Shown here piece after piece: positions 31,298 through 44,817 of a stretch of DNA of 64,000 nt. The DNA comes from Boothiomyces macroporosus. Its lineage: Eukaryota; Chytridiomycota; Chytridiomycetes; Rhizophydiales; Terramycetaceae. Each line of letters starts with the position of its first letter. The first letter of the stretch is position 1. The notes below the pieces were generated by a model, which saw only the letters and a program-made list of their open reading frames with translations, was not told where the DNA came from and made no database searches. The stretch is taken from positions 93,432 to 157,431 of the forward strand of contig JADGKB010000019.1 in NCBI GenBank assembly GCA_027604185.1. Direction: 5' to 3'. The translations under genes and the position numbers were made by a program.

Positions 31298-31346
31298 ACA
31301 TTTTTCTGGATGTACATCTAAAAATTTTTTACGTTTTGAAACCCCC
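31298..31346 (-). repeat. Right terminal inverted repeat
   Basis: Reverse complement begins GGGGGTTTCAAAACG. Four mismatches to the left repeat over 49 bp. An imperfect hairpin with CTTAAAATCA arms lies just inside at 31202-31235. The outer end is 4 bp from the TrpRS stop codon. Confidence 0.8.
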
Positions 31347-31350
31347 AAAT

Positions 31351-32697
31351 TTATTCAATTTTCAATTCTTGCACTTGAGGAACACATGGTTTCATAGAAG
31401 CATCCTTTGGGATTGTTGGGTTCATGAATTGGTCGACCAATTCGTCAGTTACAGTAGCGCGTATCTAAGTTACATGAATAGTACCTCTTGAATACCCTTT
31501 ACTAGTTCTTGTACGACAGCAATACATTTTTGCTTAAGTTGGCCGGTGCTCATTTCACCAGAACTATATTGCTTTTCAATCAATGCAAGTTCTTCATCGT
31601 CTTCCAAAAAGAATTTGAGGTACTGGAAGGAAACATCAACCTCACAGTTTCCACCGTGTAATCTGTGCAGTTCAGCGGTATCTTGACCACCGCTGAATGC
31701 GTATTTGTTGATCTTGTTTTTGATTTGGTTTGGAGTGTCATTAATGAAGATGGCTGAGGTAGTAATAGATGCAGACATCTTTGTACCTGGGCCTTGCAAT
31801 GCTGGGAAGAACCTATCGTTAGACTGTTCTTGAGCAACAAATATAGTGAAACTTACTTTGCATGGATCAACGAAGGCTTGTGGTACTTTAACTTTTGTGC
31901 AACTTCTCTAGTTAATCTGAAATATGGATCTTGATCGATTGCGCATGGAACTAGACATGGAATATTGGCAGTTCCAAAGATATGAGGGAATGAGTTAGAG
32001 AAAGATGGCGATGCTTGCACAGATACGAAATGCAATTTGCCGATATTGTCACTGTCATTAAATCCAAAGGTGGCCCTAGATTGGTTGGTAGTAATTGATT
32101 TGGCAACTTTGATGACATTCTTGTAGAATGGCCCACTAACATGAATCAATAATCACCTCATGTAATCCAAATCGGAAAAGATAAAAGTCTTTTTAGGATC
32201 AAATCCAAATGACATGATATCCTTTGCGTTTTCAATGGCGAATTTGTGAGCATCGTCGATTTTCAAGTCTGGGTTGAAGATAAACTTTTCATCATCAGTC
32301 AATTGGATCACTAATGCTGCACCAAAGACATCCTGCAGCCACTTGCAAAACAAGAACGGAATCATGTGGCCGACATGCATGCTTCCACTAGAAGGGCCTC
32401 TTCCAGTATACAAATAGAAGGGCTTTCCTTTTTCATATAAATCTAGAATCTTGTTGAACTCTCTGAAATTAATACAATGCACCTGTGGGAGAAGAACAAT
32501 CCTCTGCGTAAAAACACATGAGGTCTGACTCCAGTAAGTTTTTCCAATCTGTCTAGCATTGGCTGGTCGATGAGTCTGGTTCCAAATTGGTCCACCAATT
32601 TATTGTAATCGATTGCTTGCAGTTTACCGTCGACAATTTCTCCTTGTACTTTCCATGGGTTTACGGTTTGTCCAGTATTTCCTGTTTGTTCTGCCAT
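31351..32697 (-). CDS. WRS1: Cytosolic tryptophanyl-tRNA synthetase
   Basis: Class Ic synthetase charging tRNA-Trp. HIGH-type motif [10 protein letters not shown] after [11 protein letters not shown], and the KMSKS-type motif GTKMSAS. The eukaryotic-type N-terminus [13 protein letters not shown] and C-terminus are complete (about 410 residues). Four introns: 20 nt, 21 nt, 44 nt (31813-31856, the longest seen in the window) and 20 nt. The last exon encodes [14 protein letters not shown] and stops at 31351, next to the island's inverted repeat, so its 3' UTR must lie in the repeat. Confidence 0.95.
31813..31856 (-). other. 44-nt intron in TrpRS
   Basis: GTAAGT donor, CTAACGATAG acceptor; phase 2. 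Its removal joins IHAK to [11 protein letters not shown] exactly as the family requires. Confidence 0.85.
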
Positions 32698-32769
32698 TTG
32701 CTTTTGTAAAAAATTTCAAATTTTCCCTTTGAAAAAACCTTTGCATTTCGTGATTTGTATCTGACGCTG

Positions 32770-33066
32770 ATGACTCAGGAAGATGACAGTGAATGGCAAG
32801 TAGAGACCGTAATGATAGACTAATTAGAGTCACACATATTACTCGATATGGGCAGTTTAGATTCGACAATATCAGAGGACACGGTAACCCTGCTGGGGAT
32901 CGATACAAAGAAACCCATTCTGAAGATTGGTAATCAAATCTACGCTGGGAGTGTTCAAAGCACGATTGGAACGGGTGTGGTGTTCAATGAAAAGATGGAA
33001 TATGTTTGCAAGTTTGAAAAGAGTCTAAAGTTCAAACGGGTATTAGTTGAGGAAATAAATGCTTGA
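32770..33066 (+). CDS. TFIIIC subunit 6 (Tfc7/GTF3C6-like)
   Basis: Subunit of the RNA polymerase III factor TFIIIC. The conserved triple-barrel segment LLGIDTKKPILKIGNQIYAG then TIGTGVVF matches GTF3C6. An upstream 13-codon exon (EWQVET) joins SHILLDMGSLD across a 21-nt intron at 32809-32829, giving 91 residues; this matches the family's N-terminal strand. It starts 72 bp from the divergent TrpRS start and ends 19 bp before the importin start. Confidence 0.8.
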
Positions 33067-33085
33067 TTTTTAACCTTTTTTTGAA

Positions 33086-36000
33086 ATGACGAATAATCTT
33101 GATCAGGTGTTGGAAAGCTGTCTCAGTCAGAATCAGGAGATTAGAAATCAGGGCCAAACGATACTGTCTCAGCTCCAAGATCAGTCAAGTAGATTACGCT
33201 AATGACAGGTTTTTGTAATGAATTGTTTCAATACGTGATTTCCGACCACCAACTTGCAAAGCGACAGTTGGCTGCAGTCACACTAAAGAATTCTGTCGAT
33301 CAAATCATTGTCATGGATCCAACTTCAAAGGAATATCTGAAAAAACAATTGGTTTTGCACTTGAAAGAATCGAATTCGGCAATTAGGAGCAATCTTGCCC
33401 TCACAGTTTCAAAGGTTGCTCATTTAGAATGGCCGGAACAATGGCCAAATCTATTTATGGATTTGATTGAATTGCTAAAGAGTGATTTACATGCGTGTCA
33501 TGGTGCACTTTCTGTTTTGACAAATTTTGTCCGAGATGATTTATCTGACTTGGCGTTCCCTCAAATTGCTCCGATACTCTTACCTGAATTGTACAAGATA
33601 TTCACTGGGAATGTAACTTATCTTTAAAATAGTATCCTTCAAATTTAAGAGGGAAGGCGGTGTCAATCTGTAAAGATTTTGTGGAAATGATCTATATGGT
33701 AAAGGAAGAATATCCCGAGGCTGTCACAAACTATTTAGTTCCCTTTATCAACTTGTGGATGAATACATTTATACAAATTCTCAAAGAATCGGATGATATC
33801 ATGATCAAGAATCAAGTTCTCTTGATTGTTGTAAAACTGGTAAGGGCTTTTCCAAAAGAAATGGGGAATTATGTAACTATTTTCATGGAAATTATTTGGA
33901 ATGAAGCTACAACCTTAAAGATTCCTTATCAAAAAAATTATATTGAAGAAAATAACGAGTTTGCAGAGGAAGTAGATTCTGATGGAGAAACACATTCAAC
34001 AAGCACAATTTTATATTCATGCTTTGATTATATCCAGCAAGTATGTCGAAAGAAAGCTGTCAAGCCTTTGTTTGAAAAATCACTGCATGATATTTTCAGA
34101 GTTTTGCTTGTATATTTGCAAATTACCAGTGAAATGGAATCAAACTGGAGTAGAGATATGAATCAATTTGTTCAAGACGACGATGAAGAAGCAGCAGCCT
34201 ACAATGTTAGAATTGCTGTTAATCAGTGTTTGATAGTATTATTTGTACTAACGCAGAACCTTATTGATGCCTTTAAAGTCAAGGGAATCACTGCTTTGTT
34301 TGAAGTCTGCTCAGAGAATTTCATTTTATCTGGCGAGCAACGACAGGCAGGGAATAAATTGTGGTGGAAACTCAATGAAGCTAGTCTATTTGCTTTGGGT
34401 AGATTTCCGTCTGAATTAATTGAAAATGCACAATCTCTCAACATGGATTACATTTTTACAGATATTGTAGTGAATAATATGAATTGCACAGGTTTTTACG
34501 GAATTAAATGTAGATCTTCCTTTCCTTCAAGGTAGGGCACTGTGGTTTGCTTCTCAGTTTGCGTCAGATCTACCAGAGCATCTAACAAGCCAGTACTTGG
34601 CAGCATGTGTAGATGCATTAACGTTAACACATATAAACTTTGCTGTTAAGGTATTCGCCATGAAAGCAATCCGAGGATTTTTCTCTTCTGGAAAGAAATC
34701 GCTTGGAGTTGCACACCAAGCAAATATTATTAAGGAACTGGTATCTTTGGCAGACCACGTAAAGGATGACTTGCTTGTTCTTTTACTAGAAACATTAACT
34801 CTAACTATTGGAATTAACAAGGAGATTACAGCACATCATGAAGAAATGCTGACAGATGTATTTATAAAACTATTGAGTGTGTGCTGTGAAGGTAAATATT
34901 ACATAACAAGATCTTTTTATTACTGAACTACTACATGAACTATTCTCGGAATTATCATCAAATGAGCTCATGTCTGTTGCATTTCAAACAAAAATATTCC
35001 CTATTCTCTCTCAAGCAATTGACATGGAGCAAGTCCATAAAAATGCCACTATTTCAGCAGTAAGTACATTTAATATTAGACCGCTTTGGATTTCTTGACA
35101 GAATTGATTAAAAATGTTCCAGACCCTCTTCCAAGCGCCTATACAGTTGATATTTTCCCAAAAGTGATTCAAATGATGTTGACTGTTGACAATTCTGGGT
35201 TGCTGCAGAATGGCCAAGAGACTCTCAAAGTTCTTGTAAACAGGGATCTAAATGGTATAATTCAATGGAATAATGGTACACGAAGCGGATTAGAATACGT
35301 ATTGGAGTTTATTGGCAAAATGCTCGGACCAAACGAATCAGAATCAAGCGCGTTATTTATTGGAAATTTGATTACCAAAGTTATACAAAAAGGTGGCGAC
35401 TTGATTGTACCTTTCATCCCCACTTTGTTGACTGGCATCATTCAACGCTTGGACCATGCAAAGATACCTGCGTTTATCGAAACGCTCGTTTTAATATTTT
35501 GCCATTTGATACAAACTAGAGCAGAAACTGTAATAGATTTTTTGGCTTCATTAAACGTAAACGGCAAAACAGGACTAGAAATCTTTGTCAGAAAGTGGTG
35601 TGAATGCTTTACTGATATCTCTGGAGTATACGAAAACAAATTGAGGTAAGTGTTGAACTTAATTAGTGTTAATGCAATGCTCATATTTTTCACTTCTGGC
35701 GACCCAAGGCTTGCGTCTATAACAGTGACCGGAGATTTGATTGTTACAGAAGCTAGTAAACTTGGAGTTAACATAGAAATGGTGACTAGGTCTAGAGCCA
35801 ACGCAAATCCTGTTCAGTATTCAACTTTGACTTTCCCCCAAAAAGCAATTGGGCTCCTACTTAATGAATACAAAACTCTGTCTCTGCCACTTGCCAATCC
35901 AAGTTCGTTGAAGGATGAACATGTCTTTGAATACGATGGCGAATCTGAAGATGACTGGGAAGGACTTTCAGAGAACGACGATCCAGATCCATTTTCTTAC

Positions 36001-36183
36001 TATCAAGAAGACGCTGATGAAGCAGAAGACTCTGAAAACAAGGACGACCCAGTATTTTCGGTCAATATCAAAGAAAAGATTGAGCAAGCTGTTAAAGGAT
36101 GCTGGAATAATGGAATGCAGAACTTATTTGCCCACTTAAACAAGGCAGAACAGACACTAGTACAACAAATTTTGAATAAATAA
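33086..36183 (+). CDS. Importin-9/Kap114-type karyopherin
   Basis: Nuclear import receptor (histones, TBP, ribosomal proteins). HEAT-repeat protein of about 990 residues with an N-terminal importin-beta-like region (QLAAVTLKNSVDQ, LEWPEQWPNL). The middle segment LPFLQGRALWFASQFA is typical of IPO9. The acidic insertion EDDWEGLSENDDPDPFSYY lies near the C-terminus. Six introns of 19-22 nt join seven exons. The gap to the upstream TFIIIC gene is 19 bp, so the promoter must lie within the neighbour. Confidence 0.88.
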
Positions 36184-36795
36184 ACTCAAATTGAATGATG
36201 ATTTCTAAGCTCATAAAGGTTTGATTCTATGGATTGCATTTTCATCAGTAAGCAGCGTGGTGCATGCATATTCTGTAATCATCGCAGAGAAATCATCATC
36301 AACAAGAAAAAGAACAAGCGACCTAAAGAATTAGAATGTTCTATATATAGACTATGCTCAGTCACAGAAATATGCTATGGCTAGTCATCATCATGATTAT
36401 GACTGGGGCGGCATCAGCGATCATCAGCGCATACAACGAGTGTTATTTACCTTTGTTATTCCTTTCAGCTGTTGTTAAGCGAAACAACAGCTGACACAAA
36501 TGACCAGATTGCAGTTTTTTTTCTAATTTTTTTTTCATTCTGACAGTTATTTAACCTGTTTAGGGCTAGGGCTAAAAAATCTTTTGATTCTTGAGGTTTG
36601 GTTGGAATATCAATTTTCATATTCTTTTGCTATCGATTTACTGCATTATTAGCCAAACGACATCATTGTGCAGCGGGTGAGATTAGATTATGTAAGGAGC
36701 CTCGCTGCTTGGATGAGTAATATTGTCAAGTGTTATCTTGCACTTTATAAAGGGCCGACTCTCCACATAGCTGGAGAAACACTAGGGAATCTCTT
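36184..36795. other. Intergenic stretch
   Basis: No gene recognised. Contains a hairpin with 11-bp arms (CAGCTGTTGTT, 36466-36476, and its complement 36483-36493) and GATCATCAGC/CATCATCATG-type short repeats. No tRNA or snoRNA could be supported. Confidence 0.4.
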
Positions 36796-37389
36796 TTATT
36801 CATTTCGAACAATATACCTTTGTTTGTACTTTATATCATAGCCTTGAACTTCGAAAGATTGCGTGAGGACTGTTGGTGCAATTTTCACTTTTGGTACGGT
36901 ATTTAAGTTATAGACAGTAAAGATGCTGGTCTGCAAAGTAGTAATCATCGAGTTTCGGTCTGACATATCTGTAAGTTTGCATAGAAAGCGATACTCGCCT
37001 GGTGTTTTTATATATAGGTCATTAAATATGAAAAATATCTTTGGACCTCCATTTTCTGGATCTGTTAGTACGATACCCTCAACGGTAGTTCTACCCAATA
37101 TGTTGTCGTGATAGCGCTTGAATGCAGATACACCACCAATGAGGGTATGTTGAATGTGGTTATCCACGCCGACCAGAATTATACTGCATAAAAACGATTT
37201 CGATAAAAGCTAAGTTAAAGGTTTTTAACCTGTTCTCTGGTTAAATTAGACCCAAAAACGATTTCAAATATGGGAATGGGGTTTCTATGGTTAAAGCAAT
37301 ACTTACAGATTGGTTTTAGTGTATGGCTTCGCTAATCCTGCTTCTCGACCCGCTAAGGGCTGCTGCCTCACTTTAAAAACAAAATCCAT
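36796..37389 (-). CDS. Velvet-domain protein 1 (minimal)
   Basis: Velvet proteins are fungal NF-kB-like DNA-binding regulators of development and secondary metabolism. After splicing two introns (22 and 20 nt) the N-terminus reads VRQQPLAGREAG and the core LIGGVSAFKRYHDN, with GPKIFFIFNDLYIKTPGEYR following. The domain closes with VLTQSFEVQGYDIKYKQR. About 180 residues, almost only the velvet domain, as in small VosA/VelC-like forms; which of VeA, VelB, VosA or VelC it represents is not decidable. Start at MDFVFKVRQQP. Confidence 0.82.
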
Positions 37390-37972
37390 CGTTTCTTTTC
37401 ACCTTTTGGAAAAGAGGTAAAACGGCTGTGAGGATAAGATTGGCAAAAGAGATAATACACTTTGGGTAAAAATAAGCCTAATACTGTGGTAAATTTACAC
37501 GCAAAAGAAACTTTAACCTCATTCAATAAAGACTAACAGATTGCTGCTCTTTGATGAGCGGATTCAAGTGCAATTTCCGTTTCCAATTTTATCATTTTGA
37601 TGGTAGGAGAAAATTTTTTTTGGAGGGACTGTTTAAAAAATTTTAGGCGATGAAAGCAATGAAACTAAAATTTGTTGTAATCAGGGAGGCAAATAAAGCA
37701 ATTTCCTGGAACATGAATATAACTATACCAGCTAGTGCGAAAGCTTAAATTCGGTAGCATTCGCCAACAGTTGATGCTGTAAATACCAACAAACATTTTT
37801 TTGAATGGTTTCTTTCCGAATTCACATTTGAAGTTATAAATACAATTGTCTGTTATTGTAAACTTGGTGTATAGTCTGGCAGTTTTGGATAGTGATTTTA
37901 ACTCTCTTAAATTAGATCTGGAAACTAAATTGATCTACAAATGCATTAATAAAGGTACCAAATTACAGTCTT
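37390..37972. other. Intergenic stretch
   Basis: No gene supported on either strand; it contains A/T tracts. Upstream region of velvet 1 and downstream of GPATCH11. Confidence 0.4.
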
Positions 37973-38737
37973 TTATTCATCATGATCCTCTCTTTCATCC
38001 CCAGGACAATTTCTTTCTAGATCAGCTTCATCTTTATATACACAACCACACCACAGGCAATAAAAGTATTTCTCTCGCAAATAAGAGTTGACAATTTCCA
38101 CCTTTTCGTCTACTGGCTTTGATTCAAAAGATTCTTCATCTTTTTCTTCGTCTTCCTCTACTATTTCTGTATTGTATTGCCCTAAAGTGCGAACAGGTTT
38201 CTTTTGAAGATCCGTAGGCCAAAACTCGTTGCTAGTAATAGCATTTTGTTCGTCCATTGTCATACAACTCAGCCGAAGTTTTTTCAAGTCTGCTTCATGT
38301 ATCTTTTCTTTGTACAGCTTTTGCCTGTCATTTAAAAATGTCTTTGTTCCATCTTTGAATTTGGCCTCTTTCAAATTCTTTTCTTTTACAGTTTCAAATT
38401 TATACTCTCTATTTCCAATACCAGACTTGTCTTTTGCGCTTGAAAGCGTTATTTGGATTGGCTCTGTAATTGCGTCTTTGGTATTGCCCAACCCTTGCCC
38501 TTTCTTGTACCCCATCTTTTGGAGCATCTGGAAGCCTTTATTCTCGGATGAAATCTCTGTAGACAGGGCGACATCCAAGTCTTCTCTGCGCTGCAATTCT
38601 TTTGGTTTATTATATCCTTTTTGCTGCTGCTGGTTCAACTGCTTGATTCGCTTTTGCTGATACGACACTTCCGTTGGCTGTTCTTCTACCACAAAATTCA
38701 TATAGTCATCTTCATCATCACTATGGTCTCGTTTCAT
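37973..38737 (-). CDS. G-patch protein, GPATCH11/CENP-Y-like
   Basis: 254 residues. The G-patch domain GFQMLQKMGYKKGQGLG, which activates DEAH-box helicases, is followed by a Lys/Glu-rich coil and a C-terminal DUF4187 with the Cys pair YCLWCGCVYKDEADLE. This order matches GPATCH11. Single exon. Start taken at MKRDHSDDEDDYMNFVV (38737), because the upstream ATG at 38797 would overlap the divergent TIM23 coding region; this leaves a 49-bp shared promoter. Confidence 0.87.
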   Translation of the reverse strand: MKRDHSDDEDDYMNFVVEEQPTEVSYQQKRIKQLNQQQQKGYNKPKELQRREDLDVALSTEISSENKGFQMLQKMGYKKGQGLGNTKDAITEPIQITLSSAKDKSGIGNREYKFETVKEKNLKEAKFKDGTKTFLNDRQKLYKEKIHEADLKKLRLSCMTMDEQNAITSNEFWPTDLQKKPVRTLGQYNTEIVEEDEEKDEESFESKPVDEKVEIVNSYLREKYFYCLWCGCVYKDEADLERNCPGDEREDHDE

Positions 38738-38786
38738 TTGCGGATCTGATGTCAATTTTTGCTGAATTTTTTTTGCAGTAAAAAAG

Positions 38787-39375
38787 ATGAGTTCCAACGA
38801 TGAAATTGAAATGGTTTATATTCAAGATAACCCAATGCTTAGAATAAAGGACGAGGACAGACCAAAGGGATCCTTCTTCTTTTTGCCTATGCGTACAACC
38901 GCAGACAAAATTTGGTACGGGACAGGGACAGCTTATTTCGCAGGTATAGGAATATTAACGGAAAGGATTGGCATATGGTGGTGTATATGGTACAATTAGA
39001 GGTCTGCAGACTGCTCCAGTTCCTCTTTTAAAGGTCCGATTCAACTCTGTTCTTAATCAAACCACTAGATATGGTCCTTGGGCAGCCAATTCACTGGGAG
39101 TAATGAGTATGTTTTATTTAATTGTAGCAATGGCATATACATGCATTGACAGTATCTTTGAAGCGGTTAGAGGAAAGAGTGATTACGGAAATCATGTAGC
39201 TGCAGCCTTCACTGCCGGATTTATATTTAAATCAACCGCAGGATTACGGCCAGCCGTTCTTACTGGTGCTATACTATCGAGTGTTGTTGGCGGTTACGGT
39301 CTTTTTGGATACCTTGGGTCCAAGAAGACAGTAGTTGCGGAACCAAAATTATCCATTTTAGCTGAAAAGATTTAA
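38787..39375 (+). CDS. TIM23: Mitochondrial inner-membrane translocase subunit TIM23
   Basis: Channel subunit of the TIM23 presequence translocase. Four hydrophobic Gly-rich helices: YGTGTAYFAGIG/GLAYGGVYGTIRGL (split by a 22-nt intron, GTATAGG...GGAAAG), then WAANSLGVMSMFYLIV, HVAAAFTAGFIFK and VLTGAILSSVVGGYGLFGYL. N-terminus short and acidic, about 188 residues. Tim17 is shorter at the N-terminus, which favours Tim23. Confidence 0.85.
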
Positions 39376-39441
39376 ATTAAATAAAATCGATTGTTCATTC
39401 AACCATGTTTGAGCTGAGTAATTTTTCTTTTTTTTTAACTC

Positions 39442-40575
39442 ATGACTGCAATTTGCCAAACATGTTCAAAGCCAGCGACACTACGCTGCCCAACCTGCAT
39501 TAAAAAGGGATTGCCTGACGCTCACTTTTGCTCACAGGAGTGTTTCAAATCATCTTGGAATCTTCACAAACTTGCTCATTCACTTACACCAGTTGCAGCA
39601 GACAAGCACAATCCATGGACTAATTATCGATATACCGGATCTCTAAGACCAGTTTATCCGCTCTCTCCTAAAAGAGCTGTTCCAGACTCTATTTTAAAGC
39701 CGGATTATGCGCTAGACCCAAGAGGTTTCTGTTTCTAATTGCAGGATATCCAAAGAGCGAAATGAGTATGCGTGGAAGTACAAAAATTCAAGTTTTGACT
39801 CCGGAAGAGATTGAAAAGATGAGGGTTGTTTGTAAACTTGGAAGAGAAGTCTTGGAAGAAGGAGCCAAGATGATTAAAGTTGGAACTACGACAGACGAAA
39901 TCGATCGAGTAGTTCATGATGCTTGTATGGGTATTTTTTGTGTCTAATTCAGAACGTAACTGCTATCCATCACCATTAAACTATTACAACTTTCCAAAAT
40001 CCTGTTGCACGTCTGTGAATGAAGTTATTTGCCATGGTATCCCAGATCAATATGAACTTCAGGATGGCGATATCTGTAACATTGATGTTTCTGTTTATCA
40101 CGATGGTTTCCACTCTGATCTGAATGAAACTTACTTGGTTGGCAGCGTAGATGAAAATGGTGTGAAGTTGGTAAAGAATGCCAGAAGGTGTCTTGACGAA
40201 GCAATCAAACTGGTAAAACCTGGAGCTTTGTACAGAGATTTAGGGAATACAATCTCCAATATCGCCGAAAGCGAAGGGTTCTCTGTTGTCAGGACTTATT
40301 GCGGACATGGTATCAACTCGTTATTCGTACTTATATTTTAACTCTAGCATGCAGCTCCTAATGTGCCGCATTACGCTAAAAACAAAGCTGTCGGTGTAAT
40401 GAAACCAGGACACTGCTTCACTATCGAACCAATGATTTCCGAAGGTGTTTGGCAAGATGAACAATGGCCAGATGGCTGGACTGCTGTCACTAGGGATGGT
40501 AAAAGATCTGCCCAATTTGAAGAGACTCTTTTGGTCACTGACGATGGCGTTGAAATATTAACAGCCAAATTTTGA
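39442..40575 (+). CDS. MAP1: Methionine aminopeptidase 1
   Basis: Removes initiator methionine co-translationally. The N-terminal MYND-like zinc domain ([30 protein letters not shown]) targets ribosomes. The metallopeptidase core has metal ligands in [20 protein letters not shown], then YCGHGI and FTIEPM, plus a final Glu in QFEETLL. Three introns of 20, 22 and 21 nt. About 355 residues, full length. Confidence 0.94.
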
Positions 40576-40637
40576 ATAAACATGCTCAACATTATATGGG
40601 ACAGATTTTTATTTTTTGCAACACGAAAGGAAATCCA

Positions 40638-41985
40638 ATGCCTCCCAAACGAAAGCTAAAACAAGAGAACTCCCCTGAACTCTCGAGTAAACAGAAACAC
40701 AAGGAAACCGATAGAGACTTGGATATTACAGAAAAAGTACTGACACCAGATCCAAAATCAAAGAGGAGGCTAGTGAAAAACATTACAACCAAAATTAGTC
40801 CCAGCAAGATGGAAAAGCCAGTGCCGGAAACGCCGGCTGGAGGTTACTCATTCGTCGGAAATATTTCACCGGCATTAGATCGTATAATGTCGGTAGTTCA
40901 AAGTGTTTGGAAACCTGGGTCAATTACCAGTAGACTGAAAGAGAGTCAGAGAACAGAAAGAAGACTTACAAGATTATCAGAGCCAAAGAAAACTACTGAA
41001 TCAAAAGAAAAGGTGGAATTTGATAAATCTCCCATTATATCCCAACTGGCCAGGAATTTAAAGAACGATTCTGAATCTGAACTTGACGATAACTCGGGTG
41101 ACAGTATACCAGATTCTCCTATACGCACCAGGAAATGGAATTCGAATCCATCAACTCCAATGCGTACAAGGAGTTACTCCCAAAAAGAATCTCCTTCTGC
41201 TTCTAGCGATAAACCAAACCGAGCTTCTACAAAGAACTCTGTTCCAATCAAAGCACCTGACTTTGAAAAGGCTACGTCAGAAGAACTGGCTAAATACTAT
41301 GGTGATTTACACGAATACTATGCCAGTCTAAGAAGGAAATCCTCTGATAAGCCAATAAACGAACAAAAATCGCCAAAGAAAGGAGTGCAGTTTAGTCCTT
41401 TAAAACCTAGCGGTACCAACGAAGCGGAACCTTTGCTAAAGAAAAGTAAATTATTAGAGCACTTGGAAAAACAGCAAAAAAACTTGCGTGATTTGTAATT
41501 TTAGCTAATGAAAGGCTCGACTATACCGATGACGGGGATTCATCCCAAGAAGATTTGTCTGGCGTTGACGAACTAGATAGTATTAGTGAAAAAGACAGGT
41601 AAATAGGATTGACAATAGTCTGAATGACGATCGATACTACTCCTCTGACATTAAGGAGGTCTTGACCGATCGACTGAATGATAAAGAGCTACTGCAAGAA
41701 ATTGAATATTTCAAAGGGATTGAAGCACTGGTGAACCAGTTCCCAGAGTATTCCAAAGAGGATATTTGCGCTGCACTGTACATGACATCTGGTATTTTCA
41801 GCTTTGCAGAAACCATCTTGCGACATGATTTCCGCTTTACAGAGATTGAAGCTGAGACTCAGAAATTGATTTTCCAACCTGAAGATGATTTAATGTTGAA
41901 AAACGGGAACCTGGTTGGTCTAAAGAAAAACAAGTATGCGATCGATGAAAGATTAATGTTCTTGGGGCTGACTGAACGGGCTTAA
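40638..41985 (+). CDS. Protein with Rap1-C-terminal-like domain
   Basis: A basic, SP/TP-rich, apparently disordered N-terminus (PKRKLKQEN, PDSPIRTRKW, STPMRTRSY) precedes a C-terminal helical domain. The latter reads FKGIEALVNQFPEYSKEDIC then ALYMTSGIFSFAETILRHDF, followed by PEDDLMLK and YAIDERLMFLGL. This resembles the TRF2-interacting/Rap1 C-terminal module that binds telomere partners. BRCT and Myb domains are not seen. Two introns: 41488-41504 (17 nt) and a 20-nt intron near 41596-41615. The match is by pattern only; other adapter roles are possible. Confidence 0.5.
41488..41504 (+). other. 17-nt intron
   Basis: GTGATTTGTAATTTTAG. Phase 1; removal is required to connect the two coding blocks. 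No longer alternative gives an open frame. It is the shortest intron placed with confidence in the window. Confidence 0.65.
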
Positions 41986-42042
41986 TAATACTTTTTTTAT
42001 CTTTTTACCGTGTAGAGCAATTTGTCAATTGAAGAATCTCGG

Positions 42043-44781
<2,739 letters not shown>

Positions 44782-44817
44782 TGTATTTTAAATTAAAAAT
44801 ACCACTTTATTTAAATT

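Larger units (their letters stand above)
19001..31346. mobile_element. 12.3-kb inverted-repeat-bounded, AT-rich island (putative giant PIF/Harbinger-type transposon)
   Basis: Both ends carry the same 49-bp sequence in opposite orientation (19001-19049 and 31298-31346; 4 mismatches, no gaps). Weaker similarity continues inward, including TCTTGATTTTGATTGGTC-like and CA(C/T)(G/A)TG hairpin motifs. Inside are a Harbinger-type transposase, its SANT/Myb-like partner, and about a dozen other ORFs that are almost all intronless and visibly more AT-rich than the flanks. I could not identify a clean target-site duplication, so the alternative is two unrelated inverted solo repeats flanking an insertion hot spot. 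The boundaries of the repeats are seen directly; the single-element interpretation is inference. Confidence 0.6.

Noticed and set aside
18990..31360. Target-site duplication next to the inverted repeats
   Set aside because: Flanks (…AATTAGAATT before GGGGG, AAATTTATTC after CCCCC) share only AT-rich resemblance; no exact 2-, 3- or 8-bp duplication could be assigned.
36184..36300. C/D snoRNA suggested by TGATGAT near 36197
   Set aside because: No convincing D box (CTGA) or terminal stem at suitable spacing.
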